From Chlamydomonas sphaeroides (lineage: Eukaryota > Chlorophyta > Chlorophyceae > Chlamydomonadales > Chlamydomonadaceae): a DNA stretch of 64,000 bases. Below, one piece after another: positions 36,401-48,400 of this stretch. How positions within the stretch are numbered: position 1 is the first letter of the stretch; each line of letters starts with the position of its first letter. The stretch lies in NCBI GenBank assembly GCA_001662425.1, contig BDDC01000229.1:5221-69220 (forward strand), in the 5' to 3' direction. Below the pieces are notes generated by a model, which saw only the letters and a list, made by a program, of their open reading frames with translations, was not told the DNA's origin and made no database searches. The translations under genes were made by a program, and so were the position numbers.

Positions 36401-39400
36401 GTCCGCTGACACTACGCTGCGCCCGCTGTGCTCCCTGCCTCCGCCCCTCGTCCTTCCTCCCGCTGCTGGCCGCAGCTGGAGATCAACCTGTACGACACCT
36501 TTATGGACAGCGACTCGGCGCAGGCGCTGTGCGAGGTCACAGGCAAGGGCGGAGCGGGGCGGGGTGGCGGCATGGCATGGGCACCCTGGGCATCGATCGT
36601 ACTGAAAGTGACAGCGTCGTTTAGCGTAGAGCAAGTGGGCTCGCTCGCCCAAGTGCACATCCGGCTGTCCGCCACCCTGGCACCCTCAGGTGGCACGCTG
36701 GTTGAGCCGATCAACAGGGAGCGGGCCGAGAGCGTGAGTCCTATGTGCAAGTGCCGCAGCAACCCCGCCGGCCGCCTCAGGCTGCGTTGGCATGCGGTGG
36801 GCATGGGATTGATCCGACCCCGTATGCTCCGTTCGCTGCTGCAGGCCTTCCTAGTGGCCAACGAGGCCATGTTGAGCCTCAGCCCCAGCCTGTTCATTGA
36901 CGCGGGTGTGGAGTACCACATCGGCCTTAGCGACCGAGGCACGGAGGGCATGTGGACGTGGAAGGCGAGCGGGGCTGGGGGCGGGGGTGGGGGAAGGTGA
37001 CGAAGGCAGGGCCGGGGGAGGGCTCTACGCACATGCGTGCCGGTCATCAGCGGGACATGCAGGGCGGGTGCGTGGAACTATGATCTCTGGCTGAGACGGA
37101 GCGAGATGGGGCACCGACAGGGCGCGGCGACATACATGCCTACGTATGTCAGTTGACCGTCAACATGAGTGAGGCATAAATGATGATGTTGGCAACCCAT
37201 CTTGGCCCATGTGTCGCAGACGGGCGCAAAGCTGTCCAACCTGTACTGGCAGTCGCGGCAGCCCAACAACAACGGCACCTTCAACACCACGCTCTTCAGG
37301 GTGGCTGCGCAGTCGGTGCGTGAGCTTGGCCCACCCTCCCCCCGCCGCTCGGCTGCCGCGAGCACTCACCTTTGCATGACAGCACGGCCCCACCGGCGGT
37401 ACCGGCGGCCCGGTGCTGCATGCCGTCTTGCTGATTCATGGTTGATATTCGTTCGGCCGCTTCATGTCATACATGCAGATTACGGACGAGGACTGTGTCG
37501 TGGTACAGCAGGCCGCCAACGCAACGACTGGCGCCCGCACCTGGAACGACGTGCCCTGCAAGGTGAGCACCGCCTTGCGCAATGCCAAGGCTCGCCTAGC
37601 CCTTGTTGGCCCCCTGGCCATGCCCACTGCACCGACCCAACTTGGAACACTGCTGCTGTGCCCTCCCGCCACCGCAGTTCTACGTCGCCCGCGTCATGTG
37701 CCAGCGCCCCGTCACCTCCTCGCCCGCCGGCGCAGCCATGCGCGCTCTGCTGCCGGCGGCGCAGAGCCTGCAGGGCACCGCCCACTTCCTGTGAGCTCGC
37801 GCACCGCGGTTCGGCTACTATAGGGCTGCGTCCTGCTCTGCTGGGCGCCGCCGTGACAACGGCGTCCGCGTGCGCTTCCGTGCAGAATTTCATGCACATG
37901 AGGCTCGTTAGGAGCCCAACCCTTGCAGATGTGCCCGACAGCTATACGCTTGCGGGAGCAGGCCAAGGGAAGCCGCGCGCAGCCTGCTGGACGGAGAGCA
38001 AGCAGACGGGCACGCGACTTGAACCGTGGGTTTTACGAGCCCCTGCCCCTGCCCACCACCGCACGCCCCAGGCTGTACACGCGCCTGGTGGACTGGTCTG
38101 CGGCCGAGTTGATCTGCCAGGTGAGAGCCGCACGAAACCAGCACCCCTTGCCAGCTCCAGGTGTTACGCCCGCCTTGTTCGTAAGTTTCGCTTGGGCAAC
38201 ATTTACTGCACTTGCTGCCCCCCCATCACCCCCGCCGCAGGCCAACGGCGGCAACCTGGCCTGGTTCGACAGGTATGACCGGGGCCACCTCGAACGGCTT
38301 GCTTGGTAGCTGCAGCGGCGATTGATGTAGTGCACAGTTACCCCTACCCGTCCGTCCCCTTCCGCTTGCCCCCAATCTAACAGCGCCACGCAGTACGACG
38401 AGGCGGCCGACATGGTGGTCCAGTGGATGCGAGGCAACACCCGCACAGCGCCCCTGGGAGTGTGGTGAGCCACCTGGCCCGCCCGCCCGCCCCCGTCTCG
38501 GGCCTACGTAGCCGCCGCCACATGCCAACGGTGGCGGGCGTGGGGACTCTGTCCCACGCACGGCCTCCCCATCTTACTGAGACGACGCGGGCTCTACACG
38601 TGCCATAACCATTTCTGCTTCTGTTTCGACCCCGCGTCTTGCATACTGTGATTTATTTGCGTAACGCGTGTGCTGGTCGCGTGCCTTGACGTATCGCGTT
38701 GTCCCTTTGCCGTGCAGGTTCGGCCTAAACGACAGGTGAGGCGCTGGCGAGCGATATCGCTGACAATAATGACCGCGTGGCGGCAACGGGGGGCCTCCTG
38801 GCGAGCGACCAGCGCGCGTCCACAAGGGGCCTGCCTTGTATCGACGAGCCTGCCTAGCTTGGGGCCTGCCTCATGCGCCGGACTGACCACGAGTGGATCA
38901 CGGTGCTGCCATGTCTTCTGACGATGATGCTCTCTGCTCCCGGTGCTTCGGTGTATTGCTAGACCACTAATGCTCAGGATGCGACTGCTGCCCGCTTACT
39001 CGCAGGGTGTCGGAGACCAACTGGCGCTACACGTCCTCCCCCTGGGTCGCCGCCAACATGGCCTGGGGCAGATGTGGGTGCAGCGCCGGGCAGCGACCGC
39101 CGCAGTAGCTACAGGAGCTCATGAGTTAATTGCCAGAAGTCCATAGCCGCACAGCATGCAGCTTCCGCTGTTCTTTCCGACATGGCACCCTCGTCATACA
39201 TGCTTTGCTTTGTCGTAGCACGTCCTAGGCGCCGCCACAGCCTTGCTTGGCGGCTCTCTGACCCCCCTGCCTCCGCCCTTCGCTGGGATTTCTTTATATA
39301 CCCCAGGGGCCCCCGGCAGCGCCACGCCGGACCTCCTTGAGTATAACGTGGACGGCGCCACCCCCTTTGGCACGGAGCAGGTGTGTGTGCGGGGTTTCGG

Positions 39401-42400
39401 TCGTGCGTGAGCACAGCTGGTGGTTGCTTGCCATGAATTACTGAGTGCCGCCTCCGTCGTCCGCATGGGCACCGACTGCCCTGCTGGATGGGTACGTACC
39501 CGCTGCAGCCCATGGCCGTGTGCGGCGGCACCATCAACACCGGAGTCAAGTGAGCGGGGGCTGTGACTCTATCCCTCTTCTAAATGAATCTGCTTGTGGG
39601 CATATGCGTGTGTCTATTGATGAGCTTCAGCTGCTGGGGATGACACGTGCCGCCCGTCCCTGCGTCGTCCGTGTTTTGCAGGGCCATCGTGGCCCGCATT
39701 GACAACCGTACCACAGCAACAGGCACCCAGCCCGACCTCATGGGCCTCATGACGATGCGAATGCAGGCACGATGCTGGACATCGCTTTGCTGCTTTGTTA
39801 TCCACGTCGTTTGTTTGTCTGAGGGGCTGGAGTCTAGGCGGGCGGCGTGGCGTCACGCCTTCCACGCACTACGCGGTGCATTTGTCCCACTGCTGCTGCA
39901 ACACCAAAACTCCCACCGCTGGTTTCCAAATCGCAGTGCGGCAACAACAACACACAGAATGCCAGCCTGGCCAACGTGGGCGAGAGCCTGACATCCGTCG
40001 CGTCCCCTGGGTTCTGGTGAGCGCTGACGTCCCGCCGGCCGCGCGCGCCTAGCTCGTGCATGCTTGCCTGTGTGTGCCGCACGGCAGGGCGTGTGCGGTC
40101 GTGCCGGCTGGTCTGGCGGCATCCCTGCATACGTATGTACCGACACTCACGGCCCCTGCTGGGGCCCCCTGCATGCGCGTCTTGATGCGCCCTCCATCTT
40201 GATCTCCTCCGTCTTGATGCACCCTCCTCCTCCCAGGTCTACCTGGGCGCTGTGCAACAACGGCACGTAAGCCACGGGGCTGTGTGGGGCCCGCCAGCAA
40301 CTAACCTTGGCGTTTTGCCCGCAGGGCACTCCGCCGCCCCGCCTGCTGCACGCGCGAGCTGTGCTGCGGTGCCTGCGCCAGCGCCACGCGTTGTGCTGTG
40401 AGCGACTGCCGCGTCACCCCACCTGCTGCACCCCCTCCGTCCCGGATGCTACCCAACACAGGAACGACATGGTGGTTGGCCTTCAGCTGCAAGCCATGCC
40501 GCCCCAGGACTTCACCCTGCCCGCATTCGTAAGTTGCAACGAGCGCACCTGCCTCGACATCACGCTAGATGCATGCATCAGTACCTTGTGTGTTAAGCTG
40601 ATGACATGCCGACGTGTTTTGCCTGGCGGATCCAAGGGTGTACGTTCTGGGCCGCAGCGGTGTTTGCTCACTGCCGTCTCTAGGCGAGAGAGACGTGCAT
40701 TCTTCCGTCCTCGCTGCTGGTACTGCACCAATGCCGCGCCTGCCTGCTTGCCCGCCTGCCCGCCTGCCGGCGCTGTCTGCTGCAGGTATCGCGTTGCGCC
40801 AACTATTATTCCTGGGCTTGCACTTGGTGGACCACCTCCTGGAGGTGAGCATCGCCTACACGTCGCCCGTACAATGAGCACCAGCTACGTACAGGATGTA
40901 GCTTATCATGTACATTTCATGTAAATAAATGATTCAGATGGTTCATGCATTGAACAGTACGATTGGTGTGTTGTGACGTCCGACAGACTGGTACCTCATC
41001 CAAGTCGCTTATCTGACCCACTGACTCACGCACCCTGCCTCTCGACGTACGCCACAGCTTCGGCACCGCAAACAGAGACGATGTGGGCGCAACAAAGTGA
41101 GCCGAGCCGCCCATGCACTACATGGCGTGATTGCCTTCGTTGCCTCACAGTGGCATTGGGCGTTGGGCGTGCCAGCGGGCGTTTGGATCTCGCCAGCGTT
41201 GTACGTTGTGTGCTGCTCAACGCCTCAAACGGCTGCCGACCTTGCCCGCTGTCATCCCACAGCGTCCGTGTCTACTGCCGCAACAACCCGGATACGCCTG
41301 TAACCGGTGCGTCAGACTCAGGGCCCTTAGTCGATGCGCCGCGCCGTGCACTGCTGGAGCACGTACGAGCGTGCTCGCTGCCTCCCAACTGCTGCTGCCC
41401 CTTGCATGCTGTTTGTTACGCATTACGCAGTGGGGCCCAACAACACTCGCGGCTCTTGGAGCCCCCCGGTGCTGTGTCCCGCCGGCAGCTTCGTGTGCGG
41501 CATCAGCGCCATCGCACAGCCGGTGGGTTCCCAGGGCCGAAACACAACAAATTTTGGGGGCATTCCTGGCCAACGCTTCAGCCGGAGGGTTGTGTGCCTG
41601 TCGTTCCAGCCACTAGCTACACAGATGGGCTCGACAGCAACTCCTCTCCTCGCTCCTTTCCCTCTTCGCTGCAGTGGGTGTCATCTAGCGTGACCAGCGC
41701 AACCAAGTCTGCGGCCAGCGGTAAGACGGGGCATGCAGGATCCCTGCCACCCTGCGTTGTGACGCTGACACCACGTGCGTGCGCACCCATGCTGTTTTCC
41801 GCATCTGCGCCCGGTTGACAGACAACACTCTGATCAACAGGTGGGGAACCGGCCGATCTGTGCCTTGATGCAACAGTTCATACCAACCCAACTAGTACCA
41901 ACCGCTCCGCCGCTAGTACCAGCGACTCTGTCTGGAATTGCTTGCCTCACTTCGCGTCAACGTCTCCGTCAGCGTGCAGAGCCCTTGGTACACCACTCGT
42001 TGCACGTTATGCTGACTATGCACGCATGCTACATCCGCTCTCGGTCGCTCCCTGACGCCTCCCTCCCATGCCGCCCCGCTCCCAAAACCTCAGCCTGCGC
42101 ATCCGTTGCTGCCGAGGTGAGGCCAAGCGGTGGTATGCAAGGCACGCTTACTATCGCTGCGTGCTGACACCGATGCTACGTGTTCACGCACCTGTGTTTC
42201 GTGCACGCAGAGATTGCGGCAAACAACAACCGCGACTGTGAGTGTGGCGCCAGGGGCATGTAAACTTCAAGTTGCTTGGTTATACATAGGGTCCCAGAAC
42301 GCCTGTTATTTTGGCATGGCTGAACGAGTGGTTTTCCCCGGTGTTCCGCTGGACACATCAATCCAGGTGGGGAGGTCCGCTTCAACCTCACCTCGGGCAG

Positions 42401-45400
42401 CGTCACCGGGCGTGGCGAGTGGTATGACGCGCCCTGCAAGACGACTCGTGAGGGTGAGGCGCACCTGTGTGTGGGAAGTGGACGTGCGCTTCTGTGTGAG
42501 AGGGGACGTACGAGGGGACGTACGATGCATTGTTCAGATGCCGCCGCAGTGTAGCTGCGCCTTTTGTCGCCCAACACGGCCTTTGCTATGTGGGCACGCC
42601 TACTATATGAAACGAAACGAACCAATCCGATGATTGCTTTTGTTGGACGCCACTTAACATCAGGTGTCAGCGTCAACCATGTGCTGTGCCGCCGCGACCT
42701 AAACAACCCCGACATGTGAGCATATGACGTGGGAAACTACAATTTAAATACATCTACATGCTTTTTTGCAAATCGATATGTTAGTAGTACATCGTACAGT
42801 GCCACGATGGTGTAATAATAGTGGCATAGCGTCACGTGACACAAGATCCGCGGCATGTGGGGTGTCTGACCTCTTCGTTAACCTCGTGCCTCCCCTTCCC
42901 GAACACAACAACACAACCGCACAGTGTCCTGGACGTGTCCGCGGCGGGGAGCGCCTCGCAGCGTGGCAGCACGACGGATGCGGAGGCCATCCCCACCCCA
43001 GAGGCTCCGCTCATCGCGCCCCTCGCTCGGGCGATCCAGGTGGGACGTGCACGGATGGGTACATGCTTGCATGAAGATAACCCTGTTGAAGGATCTCGGT
43101 CTGCACATGATTGGCACACGCACTGAAGCCCACCCGTCATGACGCCCATGTGCCCATTGTCGGCCATTGCCCCCTCGCCCCATACATCCGCAGCCCATCG
43201 GCACCCTTCAGTTTGAGTTCAAGGCCCAGGTCAAGGAGGACGGGCCCTGCGGCCGAACGCTGAATGGAAAGTGCATCGAGGAGGGTGCATCCGTGTCCAG
43301 GTATGCACGTGCTTGACTATTTTTCATGCATACATACATTTGATATTTTGTAACCAACATAATGACTGGTGTTGGCAATACCAGTATCCTCTATATGTCG
43401 ATATCTAAGCAGTGTGATTATTATCATCAACATGACATGCCTGCATCACCGCTTCTATGTCCACTGATACGAACGTGCTTGACACAGAGCCGCCTGGGCC
43501 TCCTGTCTCTGCTTGCCCGCATCACCGCACCACACATGTCCGTCATGTTTCGTTGTGTGCTGCGTATATTGATAGCTTGACCATCGTTGCACGTGCCTCT
43601 GCATGCGCCTTCTGTCGCCCCGCTCCACAGGTCGCAGCGCGACTCGGACGAGTTCCTGCTGTTCGACGTCCCAATGACCTGGCCCATGGCCGTGACGTTC
43701 TGCAAGGTGCGAGCGATGCAGCCCAAGTTTACAAAGTCTGACGGAAGCCCCGTCGTCAAGGGTAGGGTGCGATTGCGGCGCACACTGCGCCCATCCTGGC
43801 CCTCACACAGCCGGCCCCCGCTCTCCGCCTGGTGCCTGCCCTCGCTCCCTGCCCTCCCTGCCTTGCCCTGCCTTGACGCAGGCACACAGCGCCGAGCTGG
43901 CGTTCGTCACAGAGGCCAGCCAGGTGTCGGTGGCGCGGGACCTGATTGGCGCCTGGTTCGTGCGCGTCAACCCATCGGCCGCCCTGTCCATCTGTGAGTG
44001 TCGGTCCATCCCGGCCACGCCATGTCTCGCACATGATGCTGCGAGTCTTGGCACGCGCTACGCACATACCAGGCCCGCAGCTACGTCGTTTGATTAGCCA
44101 TCATCGTACGTGTGGTATGACGTGGCACAAGCTTGCCGCAAGTGCCGGTACCGCATCGCACACCCTCTGTCCGCGCCCCAGGGTTTGGCGCCTCGCATAC
44201 CGGTGCCGGCAAGCAAACCAAGTGGCTCTACACCACCGGCAACACGCTGCAGTACAACGCATGGGGCCCGGGTTCCGAGCAGCCCAAGACGGCGTCGTGC
44301 GGCGAGTTTGTGTTTGCTCGACGAAATGGGTCCACGTCCATCCCCGAGCCCAGGCAAGCGAAAACTGCTATCTGTCATCCTGTCGCCACTTGCTTATGAA
44401 AGGGCCATGCGGGGCATGGGTGGCTGGTATTTCAACCTGCATCCAAGACACGCCAGCCCTCACCCATCCGCGTGTTGCCGTGCCTTGTCCCATCGCAGCT
44501 GGAACGCGGCCTCGTGCAGCAAGCACAACCGGGTGCTGTGCCGCCGCCGCCTGACCAACCGCCCAGCGCCTAACCCGGTGCGCTGAGTCGTCATTCGGGG
44601 ACCTCACTTTGCATTTGCGTGTGGCCATGCGCCGTGACCATGTTTCCCACACGCCGCTCGTGGCTGGCGAGGCCGGATCCGCACAGCTGTTACCAACACA
44701 CTGAAGGGCTTGACGCGTGTCCCCCTCGCCGCGTCCTTTGCAGACCGCCATCCCCTCGGCCGTCATGAGCATCAAGGGCACCCGCACCAGCCTGTTCGCG
44801 CAACTCATGGACTGGCCCACAGCCCGCTCCTACTGCACCGGAAAGGCAAGCCCGCCCCGTCCCTGCAAGCACAACTACGGCCCACGCCTCCTGTGGCCAA
44901 ACACAGCAGCAGGATGGAGCAGGGCTCGCTCACTGTCGCGAGATGCAGCACGCTGCTCACCAAACTGCAGACCGCACGGCGGTGGCTTTCACCCCCGCCC
45001 GTCGTCTGCACCTCCCTACTTTCCCAGGGCGACGTGCTGCCGTCCGTCAACACGCCCACAGAGGCGCAGGCCATGGTGGATATGGTTCGAGAGTGGGCTC
45101 GCAACAGCCGCACCTCGGGACAGGTGCGTGCGTCCGTCCATCTCATCCACCTCTAGATAGATCACGTGGTCTGATGATCATAACCAGGGCCAGCACTCAA
45201 CATGGCACGGTGTCGTGTGCGGCAGGGCAGAGGGTGCGATAGATGGGGCTGGCTATGTGCGGGGCAAAGAGGGATGCCTGCCTGCCAAGGACGACGGACA
45301 CATGCGATGCTGCTTGCACGCATGCCCCACTGTGTGTGGTCGCCCGCTGTGCGCAGGTCCGTGTGTGGCTGGGCGGCACCTACACCACGGCAGGCAACCG

Positions 45401-48400
45401 CGACAGCGCCTCGGGTGAGGCGCGTGCGCGGAAATCCTTGCACAACGAGATGGAGCGCTGCATATCCAGCCGGCCTTGCTGGCCATGGTGGCTCTGCCTA
45501 TGACGTGCATCGCCCCCGCCCCCGCCTATGCACGCACGTCAACGTCCGCGCCAACAGGATCCGCAAGCGACCGCGACTGGATCTGGGTCGACGGCTCGCC
45601 CTTTGACTTCGTGAGTTGGGCTTGGCCTCCCGCCAAGCTCGCTTGCAGGCTGGGGCCAGTTACATGGCTGCGCTTCCGAGCCGTGCCGGTTTTTGACGGC
45701 ACCATACCTCCGTCCTTTTCCCGTGCAGGTCCGCCGCAACGCCGAGCTGCCTCGCACCCCTAGCAAGACGGACCTGTGCCTGGCCTGGTCCATCTCTGTC
45801 ACCGGCGACACCGACAGCTGGCAGCCAACCCGCTGCGGCGTCAGCGGCTACACCTTCTGCCAGCGTGACCTGCAGCCCTTCCTGTGCCACACCAACGACC
45901 AGATGGCCCGACCCGCGCTGGCAGAGGCCAACGCAGACCTGTACTGCCCATCGGGTTCGTGGGTCGTTGTGTACACCGCAGCGCATGTGTCAGTGGACCT
46001 CGGGTAGCTGGAGCCAGCACAATGTGCACAACGTTTAGTTGCTTGCCAGTCATGTATATGTGGACATGCACGCCCTCCCGCCAGGCACCTTCCTGACCGG
46101 CCTCACCGGCGTGGTGCCGCCGCTGCTGCCCGGCACCGAGATGCGCGGCATCACGTACAGCGGCATCTGCCGCAACACGCGCTGGCAGGAGGTGACGGTG
46201 GTGCGCGACACCGAAGACGATCCGGTGTGCCGCCGCGGTTGGTCCATTCCTCGCGAGGTGCGTGGTGCCCCTCGATTACAAACGTGGGCAGAGTCGATAG
46301 CGGCTACCAAGCCGAATCGGCGATGTAGAGCGGGTTGTGCAGCAGCTGGATCACGCCGGGATGTGGGATGCAAGGGGACACGGCGCTTGGTCACCTGCAC
46401 TGCGGAAGTGAGGCGCTTGCACCGATTCTCATGGTGTGCGTGTGCTGTGTTGGCTTGGCTTGTCCGGTGGTGCTTGCGTGGTGCGGTGCCGTGCAGGAGA
46501 GCATCATGATGCAGGTGCCTCACCGGGACCTGCGGCAGTGCAGCCGTATGTGCGGCATACTGTCGGCTCGGACGTACTCGTACTACCGCGAGCCGCTCAT
46601 GGCGGTGAGGCGTTTTGTCGGATGGGATGCAGGCACCTCGCTCACTCTGTCGTACCGTAACCGGCCCCGCACGCAACGCCGTACCTGGCGACGCCGTTCC
46701 ACAAGGCACTCCACGATGGCACGCTTGGCAGCAAGTTGCTTGCGTCCCTTACGCATCCCATGCCATGCACATGCACGCCTGCTTACGTGACGCCAGGTGC
46801 TGTACGACAACGGCAACAGCACCGCCCCGGCCACCTGCGCCTGCGCCCGGGCGCTGTCCGGCCTGCAGCTGCGGTAAGGCGCGCAGTACTAAGCTACGGC
46901 CGAGTGTCATTGCAGAAGCAGATACACAAGAAGAGCTTGTGCTTGACTCGCCGTGGGTGGACCCGCCGTGTCTGGCCCCGCTGCATCCCAACCCCTTAGA
47001 ACCGAGGCCGTGGCTGCGACCTACGAGGCTGGCTCAACCACCACCATCTACACCTACGGCTTCGACCGCCGCATCTGGGTCACGTGAGTCTCCTGACTCA
47101 ACATGACGCGATGGCCCGTAGCCTCGCCGCATCAATTCAGCTCAGTTTGGGTGCTCGCCCTGGCCAGTGGGCGGTGCTCAGCATCAGGCGTTATCGCTGT
47201 GGGAAGTGGGCTGGCTCTCTGCCGCAGGCACCGTGTGCGCCGCCTTGTGATGCATGTGCTGAGATCCCCTTCCAGCGGTGTTTCTTACACTTAAGTACCA
47301 TGGGCAGTAACAGCAAGGTTGTATGTGCTGAGGGCCGCATGCGTTTTTACCGCTGCGACAATGGCCGTGCGCTCCCTCCCAACCCCTGAAGGTGCGTTGC
47401 CCATGGCGATCTGCTCAACGGCGGGGCCTTGCTGGCTTCGGACTTCCAGCTAGGTGAGCTGGTTTGTGCGGTGCGGTGCGGTGCGATGTGATGTGGTGCA
47501 CAGCGGATTGCGGGTTTTAGTCAGAACGCCTTCATTTGCAGCTATCAAGCGGCCGGCAGCCCTGCTGCCTGCAACCTCGCTCGCCGTGCCTCGTCACTCC
47601 TCATCCTAGTCGCCTTACTCCACATGCAATCCTCACCATCGCAGAGATGCCCGAGCTCAACTGGGCGCCGGTGCAGACCAGCTTTGTGCGTGAGAGCAAG
47701 TACCGCTTCTTCGACCGCGCCGCCGACTTTGACAGCGCCCAGGTGCGGGCCTCGCTGCCAGAGAAACGTCTATCCATGCACCTCTAGGCTCTATGCCCTG
47801 AACTCAAGCCGGACTAAGAGCACTCCTCCTGCCGCCCCTGACGCTGTGCGACCGTCCGGACTGTAGCGCCTGTGCATGCTGTACGGCGGCCACCTGGCCA
47901 TCCTCGAGGTGCGAGGTGTACGACCGGGATGTTTTGTCCAGGACGACGCCAGCAGGTTACATAGGATTGTTCATTGTGACGCGTATGTCTTGACCCATAC
48001 GGCTCCCTTGCTCCGCAACGACAGGACGCGGGCGATGTCCAGGACATGCTCAACATGCTGACCAACAGCATCGACCGCCTGTCGCTGGGCGGCACGAGTG
48101 TGTTCTGGGTGGGGCTCTACATGGCGCAGCAGCCGCTCTACCGCTGGCTGGACGGCACGCCGCTCGCCTACAACATCCCCATCGTCTCCGCCGAGCCTGG
48201 CTGGGACTGGTGTAAGTGGCCGCTACAGGTTGCCAGCCGTTCATCATGTTTGCGGCATCATTCATGTATAGGACCTGCCACAGCCGGTCGCTCCATCCGG
48301 TCCTCCGCTTGTTCGGCTTGATTGCCCCCTACGCCCCTAGCTAGGACCCTACGCAGCCCCACTCCGGCATGCATGGCAATGGCCGTCCACCCAATGGCCG

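Noticed and set aside
40322..40461. In-frame Cys-rich continuation after acceptor GCCCGCAG
   Set aside because: No matching donor was found, and exon 111 (ending 40266) joins in phase to 40462 with better domain continuity.
41842..41990. Open stretch after ATCAACAG that could extend exon 119
   Set aside because: Ending exon 119 at 41840 and joining to 42094 gives the N-T-L-I-N-S-L-R-I-R-C-C strand expected of the third prism repeat. The extension gives no domain pattern and no clean donor.
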